A stretch of 64,000 bases of DNA from Bacillus piscicola. Its GTDB lineage: Bacteria > Bacillota > Bacilli > Bacillales > Marinococcaceae. Positions 41,589 through 50,153 of the stretch are shown piece by piece. The position numbers and the translations under genes were made by a program. The stretch is taken from positions 62,001 through 126,000 of the forward strand of contig NZ_JAJJJF010000002.1 of NCBI RefSeq assembly GCF_022458745.1, in the 5' to 3' direction. The notes below the pieces were generated by a model, which saw nothing but the letters and a program-made list of their open reading frames with translations, did not search any database and was not told where the DNA came from. Each line of letters starts with the position of its first letter. The stretch's first letter is position 1.

Positions 41589-42929
41589 ATGGAGAAACAG
41601 ATGAAAAGTGACATTCTAATAGGTGTTCATGATAAAATCAGTCCTTCTAAATCATTGCTGCTTGGATTGCAGCACGTACTGGCCATGGATTTGTATATTG
41701 CTCCGATAATTATTGCCGGACTCCTATCCTTAAGTGCTGAGAACACCTCTTTTTTTGTGCAAATGTGTTTTCTGGCGACTGGAATAGCGACTCTCATTCA
41801 GACGGGGGCAGGACTCAAACTTCCTGTCGTACAGGGGCCGTCGTACGTCCCAATTGGGGCCATTGCCGCAATTGGCAGTAAGCTCGGCCTCGGCGCCATT
41901 GCCGGAAGTTTAATCCCAGGTGCGCTTATCGTTGCGGCATTAGGTTATCCGTTAAAAGTGTTTGCCAAAACAGTGAAAAAGATTATCCCGCCGCTTGTTG
42001 GGGGTACGGTCATCATTATTGTAGGTATTTCGTTAATGCCGGTTGGGCTTAATAATATCTTTTATGCGGAAGGTGGAACGATCAGTGAAAACATTGCCAT
42101 CGGTGCGATTTCGGCAGCAGTCCTCATAATATGTATGCTTCTTGGAAACCGACTGAAAGGGTTTGGTACCTTTTTCCGGCTTGTGTCTGTTATTGTTGCT
42201 ATCATTCTCGGGACAATGGCAGCGAGTTTTTTTCATCCGCTTGATTTTTCGCCAGTAAAGGAAGCAAGCTGGTTTTCGCTTCCAACTTTGTTTCCATTCG
42301 GAGCACCTGTATTTGATGTTAGTGCGATCATTACGATGGTCCTCGTATACTTTGTGATTTTGATTGAAACAACCGGGACATGGTTTGTCGTTTCCTCGGT
42401 CACCGGGGAAGATCTCGGTGAGAAACGTTTAAACCGTGCGTCTGTTGGGGAGGGAATTGGCTGTTTTGCCGGTGCGCTTGTCGGCAGTACACCGCTGACT
42501 GGTTATTCATCCAATGCTGGTCTTCTGCAAATTACGGGTGTAGCAAGCAGAATGGTCATTCTTACAAGCGGCCTTCTCTTAGTCGGACTTGGTCTCGTGC
42601 CGAAGCTCTCAACAGCGATTACTTGCATTCCGGAATCTGTTATTAACGGCATCTTTACGATTGTCTGTGTTGCAATCGTGACGAACGGCATGAAAGTCAT
42701 TCAGCCAATCTTGATTGATGACCGAAATATGATCGTGATTGGTGTTCCGATTTTGTTGACGATCGCGATGACAGTACTGCCAAAAGAGGTGTTGGAGAAT
42801 GCGCCGGATTGGGTGAATTATATTTTGTCGTCTGGTATTACTGTTGGGGCATTGGCAACTGTGTTTCTGAATCTCCTGATTCCGAAAGGGAAAAAAGAAG
42901 CTGGGGAAACAGAAAAATTAGCAGGATAG
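41589..42929 (+). CDS. NCS2 nucleobase permease (xanthine/uric acid/uracil type)
   Basis: The 446-aa protein has about 12-14 helices and the NCS2 features LGLQHVLAMDLYIAPIIIAG, LPVVQGPSYVPIGAIAAIGS, and FVILIETTGTWFVVSSVTGE followed by GEGIGCFAGALVGSTPLTGYSS. These point to the xanthine/uracil permease family; the exact base is not clear and the proximity to a Rieske oxygenase is unusual. ATG 41589 is eight bases after AAAGGGG; TTG 41583 is too close to the site. A PurBox-like operator upstream hints at purine control. Confidence 0.85.
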   Translation: MEKQMKSDILIGVHDKISPSKSLLLGLQHVLAMDLYIAPIIIAGLLSLSAENTSFFVQMCFLATGIATLIQTGAGLKLPVVQGPSYVPIGAIAAIGSKLGLGAIAGSLIPGALIVAALGYPLKVFAKTVKKIIPPLVGGTVIIIVGISLMPVGLNNIFYAEGGTISENIAIGAISAAVLIICMLLGNRLKGFGTFFRLVSVIVAIILGTMAASFFHPLDFSPVKEASWFSLPTLFPFGAPVFDVSAIITMVLVYFVILIETTGTWFVVSSVTGEDLGEKRLNRASVGEGIGCFAGALVGSTPLTGYSSNAGLLQITGVASRMVILTSGLLLVGLGLVPKLSTAITCIPESVINGIFTIVCVAIVTNGMKVIQPILIDDRNMIVIGVPILLTIAMTVLPKEVLENAPDWVNYILSSGITVGALATVFLNLLIPKGKKEAGETEKLAG

Positions 42930-42938
42930 AAGGAAGAC

Positions 42939-42984
42939 AAAAAGCTGGTCCGAGAGAGACGAACTCTGCAGTACCAGCTTTTTT
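42939..42984 (+). terminator. Terminator of the NCS2 permease gene
   Basis: AAAAAGCTGGT (42939-42949) and ACCAGCTTTTT (42973-42983) pair around a 23-nt loop and end in a T run. Confidence 0.85.
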
Positions 42985-43137
42985 ATGCGTCTATCGGTGG
43001 GAGATAGACCATTTAGTATGATCCTTTTTTTCATTTGGCGATTTCTTATTTTAAGGGTTAGTTCTATAGATGAGTGACTTTCGTTATTTTCGGGAACAGT
43101 AACGTTAAATAGTTGTTTTAGTTAGGAGGGATCACAC

Positions 43138-44058
43138 TTGGGCCACTCCCATTCAACTAATAGAAAAACATTATTAATTAGCTTTTTTATCATAACGGTA
43201 TATATGATTGTGGAAGCGGTCGGTGGTTTTCTTACGAACAGCCTCGCGCTGTTGTCAGATGCAGGACATATGTTAAGTGATGCGGTATCCTTGGGAATCG
43301 GTGTGCTTGCGTTCACAATAGGCGGTAAGGCAGCGAATGCTTCCAAAACATACGGTTACAAGCGTTTTGAAATATTAGCAGCTGTTTTTAACGGTGTCAC
43401 ACTAATCCTTATTTCTCTGTATATTTTTTATGAAGCATATCCCCGTTTTTTCAACCCTCCTGATGTTTCCACAAACGGCATGCTGATTATCGCCATTATC
43501 GGATTGCTTGTGAATATTCTCGTTGCTTGGATTATGAGTCGCGGCGGCGATACGAAAGAAAACCTAAACATGCGAGCCGCGTTTCTCCATGTGCTAGGGG
43601 ATTTGGTTGGATCAATAGGTGCCATTACAGCCGCACTGTTTATTATGTTTTTTAATTGGGGGTGGGCAGATCCACTTGCGAGTGTCATTGTCGCTGTACT
43701 TGTATTAATAAGTGGTTGGCGTGTCAGCAAAGATGCCATACATGTACTGATGGAGGGTACCCCTGAAAATGTTGATACCAAAGAAATTGTACAAACGATG
43801 GAGGAAGTAAAAGGAGTACTCGGTATTCATGACCTTCATGTTTGGAGCATTACGAGCGGTCAGAATGCTCTTTCCTGCCACGCGGTAGTGAACGGGGGTT
43901 TAACCGTCTATGAAAGTGAAGCTCTCATTCAAACATTGGAAAAACAATTAAAAGAAAAAGGAATTGACCACGCGACGATTCAAATGGAAAGCGAAGAACA
44001 CTCCCACGACGAACAATCTGTATGTAAGGGGGACAGTGGTCTTATTCCACAAACGTAA
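43138..44058 (+). CDS. czcD: Cation diffusion facilitator, CzcD type
   Basis: The 306-aa CDF exporter removes Zn2+, Co2+ or Cd2+ in exchange for H+/K+. It has the His-rich N-terminus MGHSHS, the metal site LLSDAGHMLSDAVSLG in helix 2, the second half-site FLHVLGDLVGSIG in helix 5, and a C-terminal ferredoxin-like domain with HDLHVWSITSGQNALSCHAVV and HATIQME. TTG 43138 has TAGGAGGG upstream. A strong terminator follows, so it is a single-gene unit. I saw no clear CzrA/Zur operator. Confidence 0.9.
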   Translation: MGHSHSTNRKTLLISFFIITVYMIVEAVGGFLTNSLALLSDAGHMLSDAVSLGIGVLAFTIGGKAANASKTYGYKRFEILAAVFNGVTLILISLYIFYEAYPRFFNPPDVSTNGMLIIAIIGLLVNILVAWIMSRGGDTKENLNMRAAFLHVLGDLVGSIGAITAALFIMFFNWGWADPLASVIVAVLVLISGWRVSKDAIHVLMEGTPENVDTKEIVQTMEEVKGVLGIHDLHVWSITSGQNALSCHAVVNGGLTVYESEALIQTLEKQLKEKGIDHATIQMESEEHSHDEQSVCKGDSGLIPQT

Positions 44059-44060
44059 GT

Positions 44061-44099
44061 AAAAGGTGCAAGCTGCGTATTCACAGCTTGCACCTTTTT
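44061..44099 (+). terminator. Terminator of czcD
   Basis: AAAAGGTGCAAGCTG (44061-44075) and CAGCTTGCACCTTTT (44084-44098) pair perfectly around an 8-nt loop, with a T run on the right. Confidence 0.93.
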
Positions 44100-44185
44100 G
44101 TGATGGATGACGCTTCTTACTGTTGTTGCTTGTGAGTATGTTAGGATGAAGAAGGATTTTAAAATAGAAAAGGGGATGAGAAAAA

Positions 44186-44590
44186 ATGGTTAGGAACCCT
44201 GCAGGATTTTGGCGGAGATTAGCTGCTAATCTTTTAGACGGCATCGTCATTGGCATTCCATTGGCTGTGATTAGTTACATCATCACAGGGAATGCTGAAG
44301 GCGATTGGTTTACAAATTTGTTAAGCCTTGCGTATGCCATCATTGTACCGGTGGTTTGGTTTGGATATACGGTAGGGAAACGTATCATGGGAGTCAGGAT
44401 TGTAAAAGTAAATGGAAATAAATTAGGGGTTGGGGCGATGCTGCTGCGTACATTTGTAGCAGGCCTTATTTACGCGATAACGATAGGAATTGCAGCTCTT
44501 ATCAGTGCGTTCATGGTTGGGCTGCGTGATGATAAGCGCAGTATACATGATATGCTTGCTGGAACGTATGTGACGAAAAATACCCCGTAG
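44186..44590 (+). CDS. RDD-family membrane protein
   Basis: This 134-aa protein has three to four helices and the RDD pattern: R-R-L-A-A-N-L-L-D-G at the start (GFWRRLAANLLDGIVIG), a central GKRIMGVRIVKVNG and the final DDKRSIHDMLAGTYV. RDD proteins have been linked to Na+/H+ or compatible-solute handling in some halophiles, but the role is generally unknown. AAGGGGATG precedes ATG 44186. The amidase gene begins about 70 bp later and may share its transcript. Confidence 0.85.
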   Translation: MVRNPAGFWRRLAANLLDGIVIGIPLAVISYIITGNAEGDWFTNLLSLAYAIIVPVVWFGYTVGKRIMGVRIVKVNGNKLGVGAMLLRTFVAGLIYAITIGIAALISAFMVGLRDDKRSIHDMLAGTYVTKNTP

Positions 44591-44658
44591 GGATGAACAG
44601 CACACCTCGGAAAAGTCATAAAAGAATAGATGATTATTTTTTGGAGGTGTTTTTAGGA

Positions 44659-46032
44659 ATGGACACGATCAAAAGTTTATTAGCCGGTTATCGTGAGCAA
44701 AAATTTTCTCCACCAGAAATAACACGGAAACAATTAGAGCGTGCCCGGCAAAACCAACACTTGAATGCTTTTATTTTGCAAACGGAAGACATTGCGCTCC
44801 AACAGGCGGAGATTGCTGAAAGGCGCTGGAACCTCGAGGACGCCGGCCGCCTGGAAGGAATTCCGGTTAGCTATAAGGATAACATTTATGTAAAGGGCTT
44901 ACCTGCAACGAGCGGTTCGCTGATTGATAAACACTTTGTTCCCAAACACCATGCCAGAGCGGTACGCGACTGCAACAGAGAAGGTGCGGTCATGATTGGC
45001 AAGACAAATATGCATGAATTTGCGTTTGGGATAACGAATAATAATCCTTTTTATGGGCCGGCACGTAATCCATGGAATTCTGAGTTGATTGCAGGCGGTT
45101 CAAGCGGTGGTTCCGCGGTTTCTGTGGCAGGCGGTTCAGCTGCTGGTTCTCTTGGAACAGACACGGGAGGATCGGTTCGTATCCCTGCCGCTTGCTGCGG
45201 CTTGGTCGGTTTTAAACCTACCTATAATCTTGTGAAAAATTCGGGTGTTACTTTAATATCCTGGAGTTTGGACCACATAGGGCCTATCGCAGGTACTGTG
45301 GATGATATCCGTATTATGATGGAAGCGTTAACGGAATGCAATTTTGAAATAGAAGATGAAAGAAAGCAAGATTTGAAAGGAATAAAAGTTGGTGTTCCTG
45401 TCAATCATTTCACGAACCGTTGTGAAAGAGAGATCTTGGCTGTGTATAAGAAGGCTTTGCAACAATTTGAACAATTAGGGGCACAACTTGTCGAAGTGGA
45501 AGTCCCTGATGCTGAGCTTGCAGGGGCATTGACTTTTACAATAGCAACAGCAGAAGCAGCCTCTATCCATCGATGGCGCGCAGCGAAGTATCTCAAAAAA
45601 TACGGTGAGGATGTACGTTTGGCAATAGATGCAGGGGCCACCGTTCCGGCTGTGGAATACATTGAAGCTCGAAAACGACAAAAAGCTATTAGCTTCGCTT
45701 GTGAGCGGTTATTTACTGATATCGATTTGTTGATGACACCGTCCTTACCCGCGCTGCCAAAACCAATTGGGCAAGAAGAAGTAACCATTGACGGGCAGAC
45801 CGAACCTATTTTTAACTGCATGATACGTTATACTTCTTACTTTAATTTAACAGGACACCCGGTGCTATCTTTGCCGGTTGGCATGACTTCTACTAACCTG
45901 CCTGCGAGTGTTCAGCTTATAAGTGCGAAGGGGGCAGACAGTGAATTGCTTAGATTAGCAAAAATCTATGAAGATTATCATTTGCTTGAACTTTACCAGC
46001 GGCGACGACAGCTATCATTTCCAGATAAATAA
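44659..46032 (+). CDS. Amidase-signature enzyme (GatA-like)
   Basis: The 457-aa protein has the Ser-cisSer-Lys triad of amidase-signature hydrolases: Lys in PVSYKDNIYVKG, cis-Ser in GGSSGGSAVSVAGG and the nucleophile in TDTGGSVRIPAACCGLVGFKPT. It resembles GatA, but there are no gatC or gatB partners, so a free-standing amidase for an amide or peptide is more likely. The frame opens at 44593; ATG 44659 has TTGGAGGTG nine bases upstream and is preferred. The substrate is unknown. Confidence 0.87.
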   Translation: MDTIKSLLAGYREQKFSPPEITRKQLERARQNQHLNAFILQTEDIALQQAEIAERRWNLEDAGRLEGIPVSYKDNIYVKGLPATSGSLIDKHFVPKHHARAVRDCNREGAVMIGKTNMHEFAFGITNNNPFYGPARNPWNSELIAGGSSGGSAVSVAGGSAAGSLGTDTGGSVRIPAACCGLVGFKPTYNLVKNSGVTLISWSLDHIGPIAGTVDDIRIMMEALTECNFEIEDERKQDLKGIKVGVPVNHFTNRCEREILAVYKKALQQFEQLGAQLVEVEVPDAELAGALTFTIATAEAASIHRWRAAKYLKKYGEDVRLAIDAGATVPAVEYIEARKRQKAISFACERLFTDIDLLMTPSLPALPKPIGQEEVTIDGQTEPIFNCMIRYTSYFNLTGHPVLSLPVGMTSTNLPASVQLISAKGADSELLRLAKIYEDYHLLELYQRRRQLSFPDK

Positions 46033-46129
46033 CATGCAGCAGATTTTAACTCTTTTAATAGGGGAGAAGCAGACAGTGGAAGCTTATTGCTAAAAGTTGC
46101 TCTAGGATAACCCTAAAGAAGTCAACATG

Positions 46130-46157
46130 TTTACTTTATACCTACCGAGGGTATACA
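46130..46157 (+). promoter_or_regulatory. CsoR-like operator within a candidate promoter
   Basis: TATACC (46137-46142) and GGTATA (46150-46155) are inverted arms with a 7-bp spacer, the ATACC-N7-GGTAT layout I recall for the B. subtilis copZA CsoR site. They sit between TTTACT (46130-46135) and TATACA (46152-46157), a 16-bp-spaced promoter, so a bound repressor would block it. The DUF4396 gene starts 29 bp on. Confidence 0.5.
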
Positions 46158-46185
46158 AGCGTGAAACCTTCTCGGGGGTGAAAAC

Positions 46186-46842
46186 ATGCTGACTGTTATC
46201 TCATGGATTGCTTTAGGAATAGGATTACTTTGTTCTGTGATCATTGTTGTAGATGTGATCAGGCATCCGCAGATGATGACGATCATGAATGTTGTCTGGC
46301 CGATTAACGGCTGGTTTTTCGGACCATTTGCTCTTTGGACGTATTTTAAATGGGGACGTCTGAAGGCGAAGGATAATGAAAGAGAAGATGAGCGCGGGCA
46401 AGCAGCCAAGGTATTTATGTCAACGAGCCACTGTTCAGCCGGATGTACAGCAGGAGACGCACTCGGCGTACCTATTGTTGCTCTCACTGCACTGACAATT
46501 GCTGGTAGCACTCTATTTGCGCATTACACCGTTGAGTTTATATTAGCTTATATTTTCGGGATAATTTTCCAATTTTATGCGATTTACCCAATGAATAAAG
46601 AGCAAGGTGTAGCCGGCAATATAAAAGCAGCAGTAAAAGCGGACACGTTGTCGTTGATCACGTTTGAAGTGGGGATGTTCGGCTGGATGGCGATTGTCCA
46701 TTATTTACTTTTTACGGAACCACCTAAGCCGAACACCGCCGTCTATTGGTTCATGATGCAGATCGCCATGATTTTAGGCTTTTTAACGAGTTATCCAGCA
46801 AACTGGTGGCTTGTCAAAAAAGGCATTAAGGAAGCGATGTAG
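46186..46842 (+). CDS. DUF4396 membrane protein
   Basis: The 218-aa protein has five to six helices and the DUF4396 features NVVWPINGWFFGPFALWTYF and the cysteine motif MSTSHCSAGCTAGDALG, which could bind a metal or react with thiols. Function is unknown. CTCGGGGGTG precedes ATG 46186. The CsoR-like operator upstream suggests induction by copper or by reactive sulfur, matching a cysteine-bearing membrane protein. It is followed by a perfect terminator. Confidence 0.82.
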   Translation: MLTVISWIALGIGLLCSVIIVVDVIRHPQMMTIMNVVWPINGWFFGPFALWTYFKWGRLKAKDNEREDERGQAAKVFMSTSHCSAGCTAGDALGVPIVALTALTIAGSTLFAHYTVEFILAYIFGIIFQFYAIYPMNKEQGVAGNIKAAVKADTLSLITFEVGMFGWMAIVHYLLFTEPPKPNTAVYWFMMQIAMILGFLTSYPANWWLVKKGIKEAM

Positions 46843-46889
46843 AAAACAGCCATCCTGCAACTGGTGAGAAAAAGCAGGATGGCTGTTTT
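46843..46889. terminator. Terminator of the DUF4396 gene, possibly bidirectional
   Basis: AAAACAGCCATCCTGC (46843-46858) and GCAGGATGGCTGTTTT (46874-46889) are perfect 16-bp arms. The converging ZIP gene ends about 100 bp to the right and could use it too. Confidence 0.9.
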
Positions 46890-46991
46890 CACATAGAAGA
46901 ATGGCATGCTTCAGTCTAAGCGTAAGTACTTGAAGCACAAAAACGCAAAACGTCGCTCCTATGGAAATAATACACAGGTTCTGAAACCTGC

Positions 46992-47807
46992 TCAGCCAAG
47001 TGCGACGTCCAAAATCATCATTACCGTAAAGCCGATCATTAAGCTCATCGAAGCGAGGTCGGTATTCCCTTCTTCCTGGGAGCCTGGTATTACTTCTTCA
47101 GCGACTACAAAAATCATCGCTCCGGCAGCGAAACTTAACGCATATGGGAGTAATGGTTGGATAAACGTAACCGCAAGTGCTCCGATAATGGCAGCGACTG
47201 GTTCGACCAAACCAGAAAATTGCCCATACATAAAACTTTTTCTTCTTGACATGCCATCACGACGCAGCGGCATCGAGACCGCAACGCCTTCTGGAAAGTT
47301 TTGAATCCCGATCCCGATTGCCAGCGCAATTGCTCCTGTAATAGATGACGATGAAAAGCCGGCTGCAACTGCACCAAAAGCAACCCCGACAGCGAGTCCT
47401 TCAGGAATGTTATGCATGGTGATTGCAAGCATCAGCAAGGTGCTGCGTTTTTTCTTTCCAGGATGAATTCCCTCGGCATTCTGTTCCGGTGCATTTGGAT
47501 GGAGGTGGGGTAGGAACTGGTCCATCCCCCATAGAAAAATTCCGCCAAGCATAAAGCCGCCTGCTGCTGGTATCCAAGGAATCGCTCCGTTTTCTTCAGC
47601 CATCTCGAGCGCTGGAGCAAGAAGCGACCAGAAGCTGGCGGCGATCATGACACCGCCGGCAAACCCGAGCATGCTGTCCATGAGCTTTTGATTGAAGGTT
47701 TTTGTAGTGAAAACGAGCGCTGCGCCTAATGCGGTCATTCCCCATGTAAATAACGATGCAAGAAAAGCTTGGATAACGGGATCTAATGTAAGAAAATAAT
47801 TGAGCAT
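46992..47807 (-). CDS. ZIP-family metal transporter
   Basis: The 271-aa protein has eight helices, a His-rich loop (FLPHLHPN) after helix 3, and the two ZIP metal motifs MHNIPEGLAVGVAFG in helix 4 and QNFPEGVAVSMPL in helix 5. It resembles E. coli ZupT/Bacillus ZIP proteins, which import Zn2+ and other divalent metals. The frame reaches 47834, but AAGGAG lies eight bases before ATG 47807, giving MLNYFLTLDP. It is next to the DUF4396 gene and near czcD, so this block holds several metal genes. Confidence 0.88.
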   Translation of the reverse strand: MLNYFLTLDPVIQAFLASLFTWGMTALGAALVFTTKTFNQKLMDSMLGFAGGVMIAASFWSLLAPALEMAEENGAIPWIPAAGGFMLGGIFLWGMDQFLPHLHPNAPEQNAEGIHPGKKKRSTLLMLAITMHNIPEGLAVGVAFGAVAAGFSSSSITGAIALAIGIGIQNFPEGVAVSMPLRRDGMSRRKSFMYGQFSGLVEPVAAIIGALAVTFIQPLLPYALSFAAGAMIFVVAEEVIPGSQEEGNTDLASMSLMIGFTVMMILDVALG

Positions 47808-47923
47808 ACGCCATACTCCTTCAGCAGGTACCACTGCAATTAACTCGAAGTGTCATATGTCTAATGTACACGTTTCACCAGTAGTTTGTAAAACAAGTAC
47901 ATCGGGTCAGAGATTCACTTGTT

Positions 47924-49138
47924 TTACGTTTCATTACGCTTTGAAAGGGTAAAACGATGAATCGTATATACATATAAGAGCAGGGCAGCAATGGTGAAAA
48001 AGCTACCGTATGTCGAGAGCCATTTCTCCACTACATCCCACCATGTCGTCATAGTTGGGAGAGAATTTCCGTTGAAGGTCGGCTCCTGCAGCAGTTTTTT
48101 ATAAAAAGGCTCCCAGGCAAGATAGGTGAACAGGGCGGCTAAACAACCGTGCAGCCATCGAGCAATGAAGAATGGTTTAAAGCGCAGGTCACTGTCCGCT
48201 AGTAAACTCGCAACCTGTGCTTGTACGGAAAATCCACTGAAGCCCAGGATGAAACTGACTACAATTGCTTTTTCGAGCAGGCTTGTATGTTCAAGATCAC
48301 TCGTCAGCTTGCTTCCGACGGTGATCTCAAAAAAACCCGATACCCATGGAAAAGCGAGTTCCTGAGCAAATTGAAGGCTGTGAAGAGCATAAGCAGGGAT
48401 TAAAGCGACAAAATGAATCAAGCCTGTAACATGCATGATTCGGTAGAGAACAGAAAACAACACGATAAAACCGCCGACCATAAGCAGCGTATGTATCGAA
48501 GTTGTCAAGGCATCACCCAGCTTCTTTCCTAACGGGCGTTTATCATTTTCTTGCTCCCGTTTTAAAGCACGGAGCGCGGCGCCAATCGAAAATGAAGCGC
48601 TGGCTGGAGGAGACGGGGGTGCAGAATGCTTGTAAAAGCGCATTAGAATCCCAACGGTTGTATTGGAGGCATAGTGGGCAAACGCAAGCAGAAGTCCGAG
48701 AGTCGGATCATGAAAAAAGCCAACGGATATGGCACCAAAAATAAATAAGGGGCTCGATGAGTTAGTAAAACTGACAAGCCTTTCCGCTTCTTCTCTTGTA
48801 AGCTTACCTGCTTCCCTAAGTCTGACTGTAAACTTAGCCCCGGAAGGAAAGCCAGAAGCGAAACCCATTGCCCATACAAACCCGCCGCATCCGGGTACAC
48901 GAAATAACGGTCGCATGAGCGGTTCAAGCAGCACTCCTATAAAGCTGACGACACCAAAAGCGATTAACAACTCTGCGATAATAAAAAACGGCAGCAACGC
49001 AGGAAGTACAGACTGACTCCACATTTCAACCCCTTTTCGCGAGGCCTCCAAGACATCTTGCGGGAAAATAATAATACATACTGCAATAAAGGTTACGACA
49101 AAAGCCATGCTTAGCATCCGAATTGTTTTTACGTTCAA
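47924..49138 (-). CDS. ylbJ: Sporulation integral membrane protein YlbJ
   Basis: The 404-aa nucleoside-recognition (Gate)-type membrane protein is required for spore cortex formation in B. subtilis. Diagnostic segments are GVEMWSQSVLPALLPFFIIAE, MGFASGFPSGAKFTVRLRE and FTNSSSPLFIFGAISVGFF, and in the second half FPWVSGFFEITVGSKL with GFSGFSVQAQVASLL. TTG 49138 has AAAGGAGG upstream on the minus strand. It is on the opposite strand to ylbK, as in B. subtilis, where it is expressed in the mother cell. Confidence 0.94.
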   Translation of the reverse strand: MNVKTIRMLSMAFVVTFIAVCIIIFPQDVLEASRKGVEMWSQSVLPALLPFFIIAELLIAFGVVSFIGVLLEPLMRPLFRVPGCGGFVWAMGFASGFPSGAKFTVRLREAGKLTREEAERLVSFTNSSSPLFIFGAISVGFFHDPTLGLLLAFAHYASNTTVGILMRFYKHSAPPSPPASASFSIGAALRALKREQENDKRPLGKKLGDALTTSIHTLLMVGGFIVLFSVLYRIMHVTGLIHFVALIPAYALHSLQFAQELAFPWVSGFFEITVGSKLTSDLEHTSLLEKAIVVSFILGFSGFSVQAQVASLLADSDLRFKPFFIARWLHGCLAALFTYLAWEPFYKKLLQEPTFNGNSLPTMTTWWDVVEKWLSTYGSFFTIAALLLYVYTIHRFTLSKRNET

Positions 49139-49363
49139 CTGGGATAACCTCCTTTGTGAAATGGCGGGACGAAGTGGTATATTGGAATGGTGCTAAAAGA
49201 GCTGCGAATGACGAGAAAAGACGTATGCAGCGGTTAAGAAGAGACCCTTCCAGGTTGTCCTTACACATGAATATGAAGAGAGCGGCATAATTTATACCAT
49301 TATCCTTTTCTTTTTTCGCTGGGTAAGAGCAGCTGTTCCTATTAAGGAGGGAGGGGTGTCAGA

Positions 49364-50152
49364 GTGACACAGCACCGTCCATCCATCGGACTCGCTTTAG
49401 GAGCGGGAGGCGTACGGGGATTCGCTCACATCGGTGTTATCGACACATTAAACAAGCATAATATTCCTATTGACACAATGACGGGGAGTAGTATGGGTGG
49501 ATTAATTGCCTCTTTGTACGGAGCCGGCCAAACGCCGGAAACGATGGAAGCCTTTGCCCGTTATTTTAAAAGAAGGTTTTATTTGGACTTTACGGTACCT
49601 AAATTAGGTTTCGTCCAAGGGGAAAGAGTGAAAGAATTAATACACGTTCTATCAAAAAAAAAGAATTTACAAGACATGGAGCTGCCTGTCGGAATCGTAG
49701 CAGCTGATTTACAGACAGGAGAGTCTGTTCTATTCAGGGACGGACCTGCCGCCGAAGCTGTTCGTGCGAGCATTTCCATCCCTGGAATATTTGTGCCGGC
49801 CTATTACCGGGGCAGAATGTATGTAGACGGTGGTGTAACTGATCTTGTTCCTGTTCAGCAGGCACGTCTCATGGGAGCAGATCTGGTTATCGCAGTAGAT
49901 GTGTCGTTTTATAACACGGAGCCAGCTATTCATACAATTTACGATGTTATCGTGCGAACAATGGATATTATGGGAAGGCAGTTGAAAACCTATAAAGAAG
50001 GCGAAGCAGATTTTCTCATTAAGCCGATCTCCAGTTATCAGCACTCTCTCGTATTTGAAAATGTTGACACGCTTATTCAAGAAGGCAAAGATGCCGCAGA
50101 GAAAGTAATCCCATTAATTATAGAAAAGATAAAGCAGTGGAAGGGGACATAA
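49364..50152 (+). CDS. ylbK: Patatin-like phospholipase family protein YlbK
   Basis: The 262-aa protein has the patatin/RssA fold: glycine-rich oxyanion loop LGAGGVRGFAHIGV, nucleophile Ser43 in GSSMGG, and the second catalytic residue in YVDGGVTDLVPV. It probably hydrolyses lipid acyl esters, but no substrate is known for the YlbK group. GTG 49364 follows TAAGGAGGGAGGGG. ylbL begins one base after its stop, so they are translationally coupled. Confidence 0.92.
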   Translation: MTQHRPSIGLALGAGGVRGFAHIGVIDTLNKHNIPIDTMTGSSMGGLIASLYGAGQTPETMEAFARYFKRRFYLDFTVPKLGFVQGERVKELIHVLSKKKNLQDMELPVGIVAADLQTGESVLFRDGPAAEAVRASISIPGIFVPAYYRGRMYVDGGVTDLVPVQQARLMGADLVIAVDVSFYNTEPAIHTIYDVIVRTMDIMGRQLKTYKEGEADFLIKPISSYQHSLVFENVDTLIQEGKDAAEKVIPLIIEKIKQWKGT

Positions 50153-50153
50153 G

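Noticed and set aside
46906-47304. Plus-strand open frame of 132 codons opposite the ZIP gene
   Set aside because: It is the antisense of a clear ZIP transporter and lacks a ribosome site.
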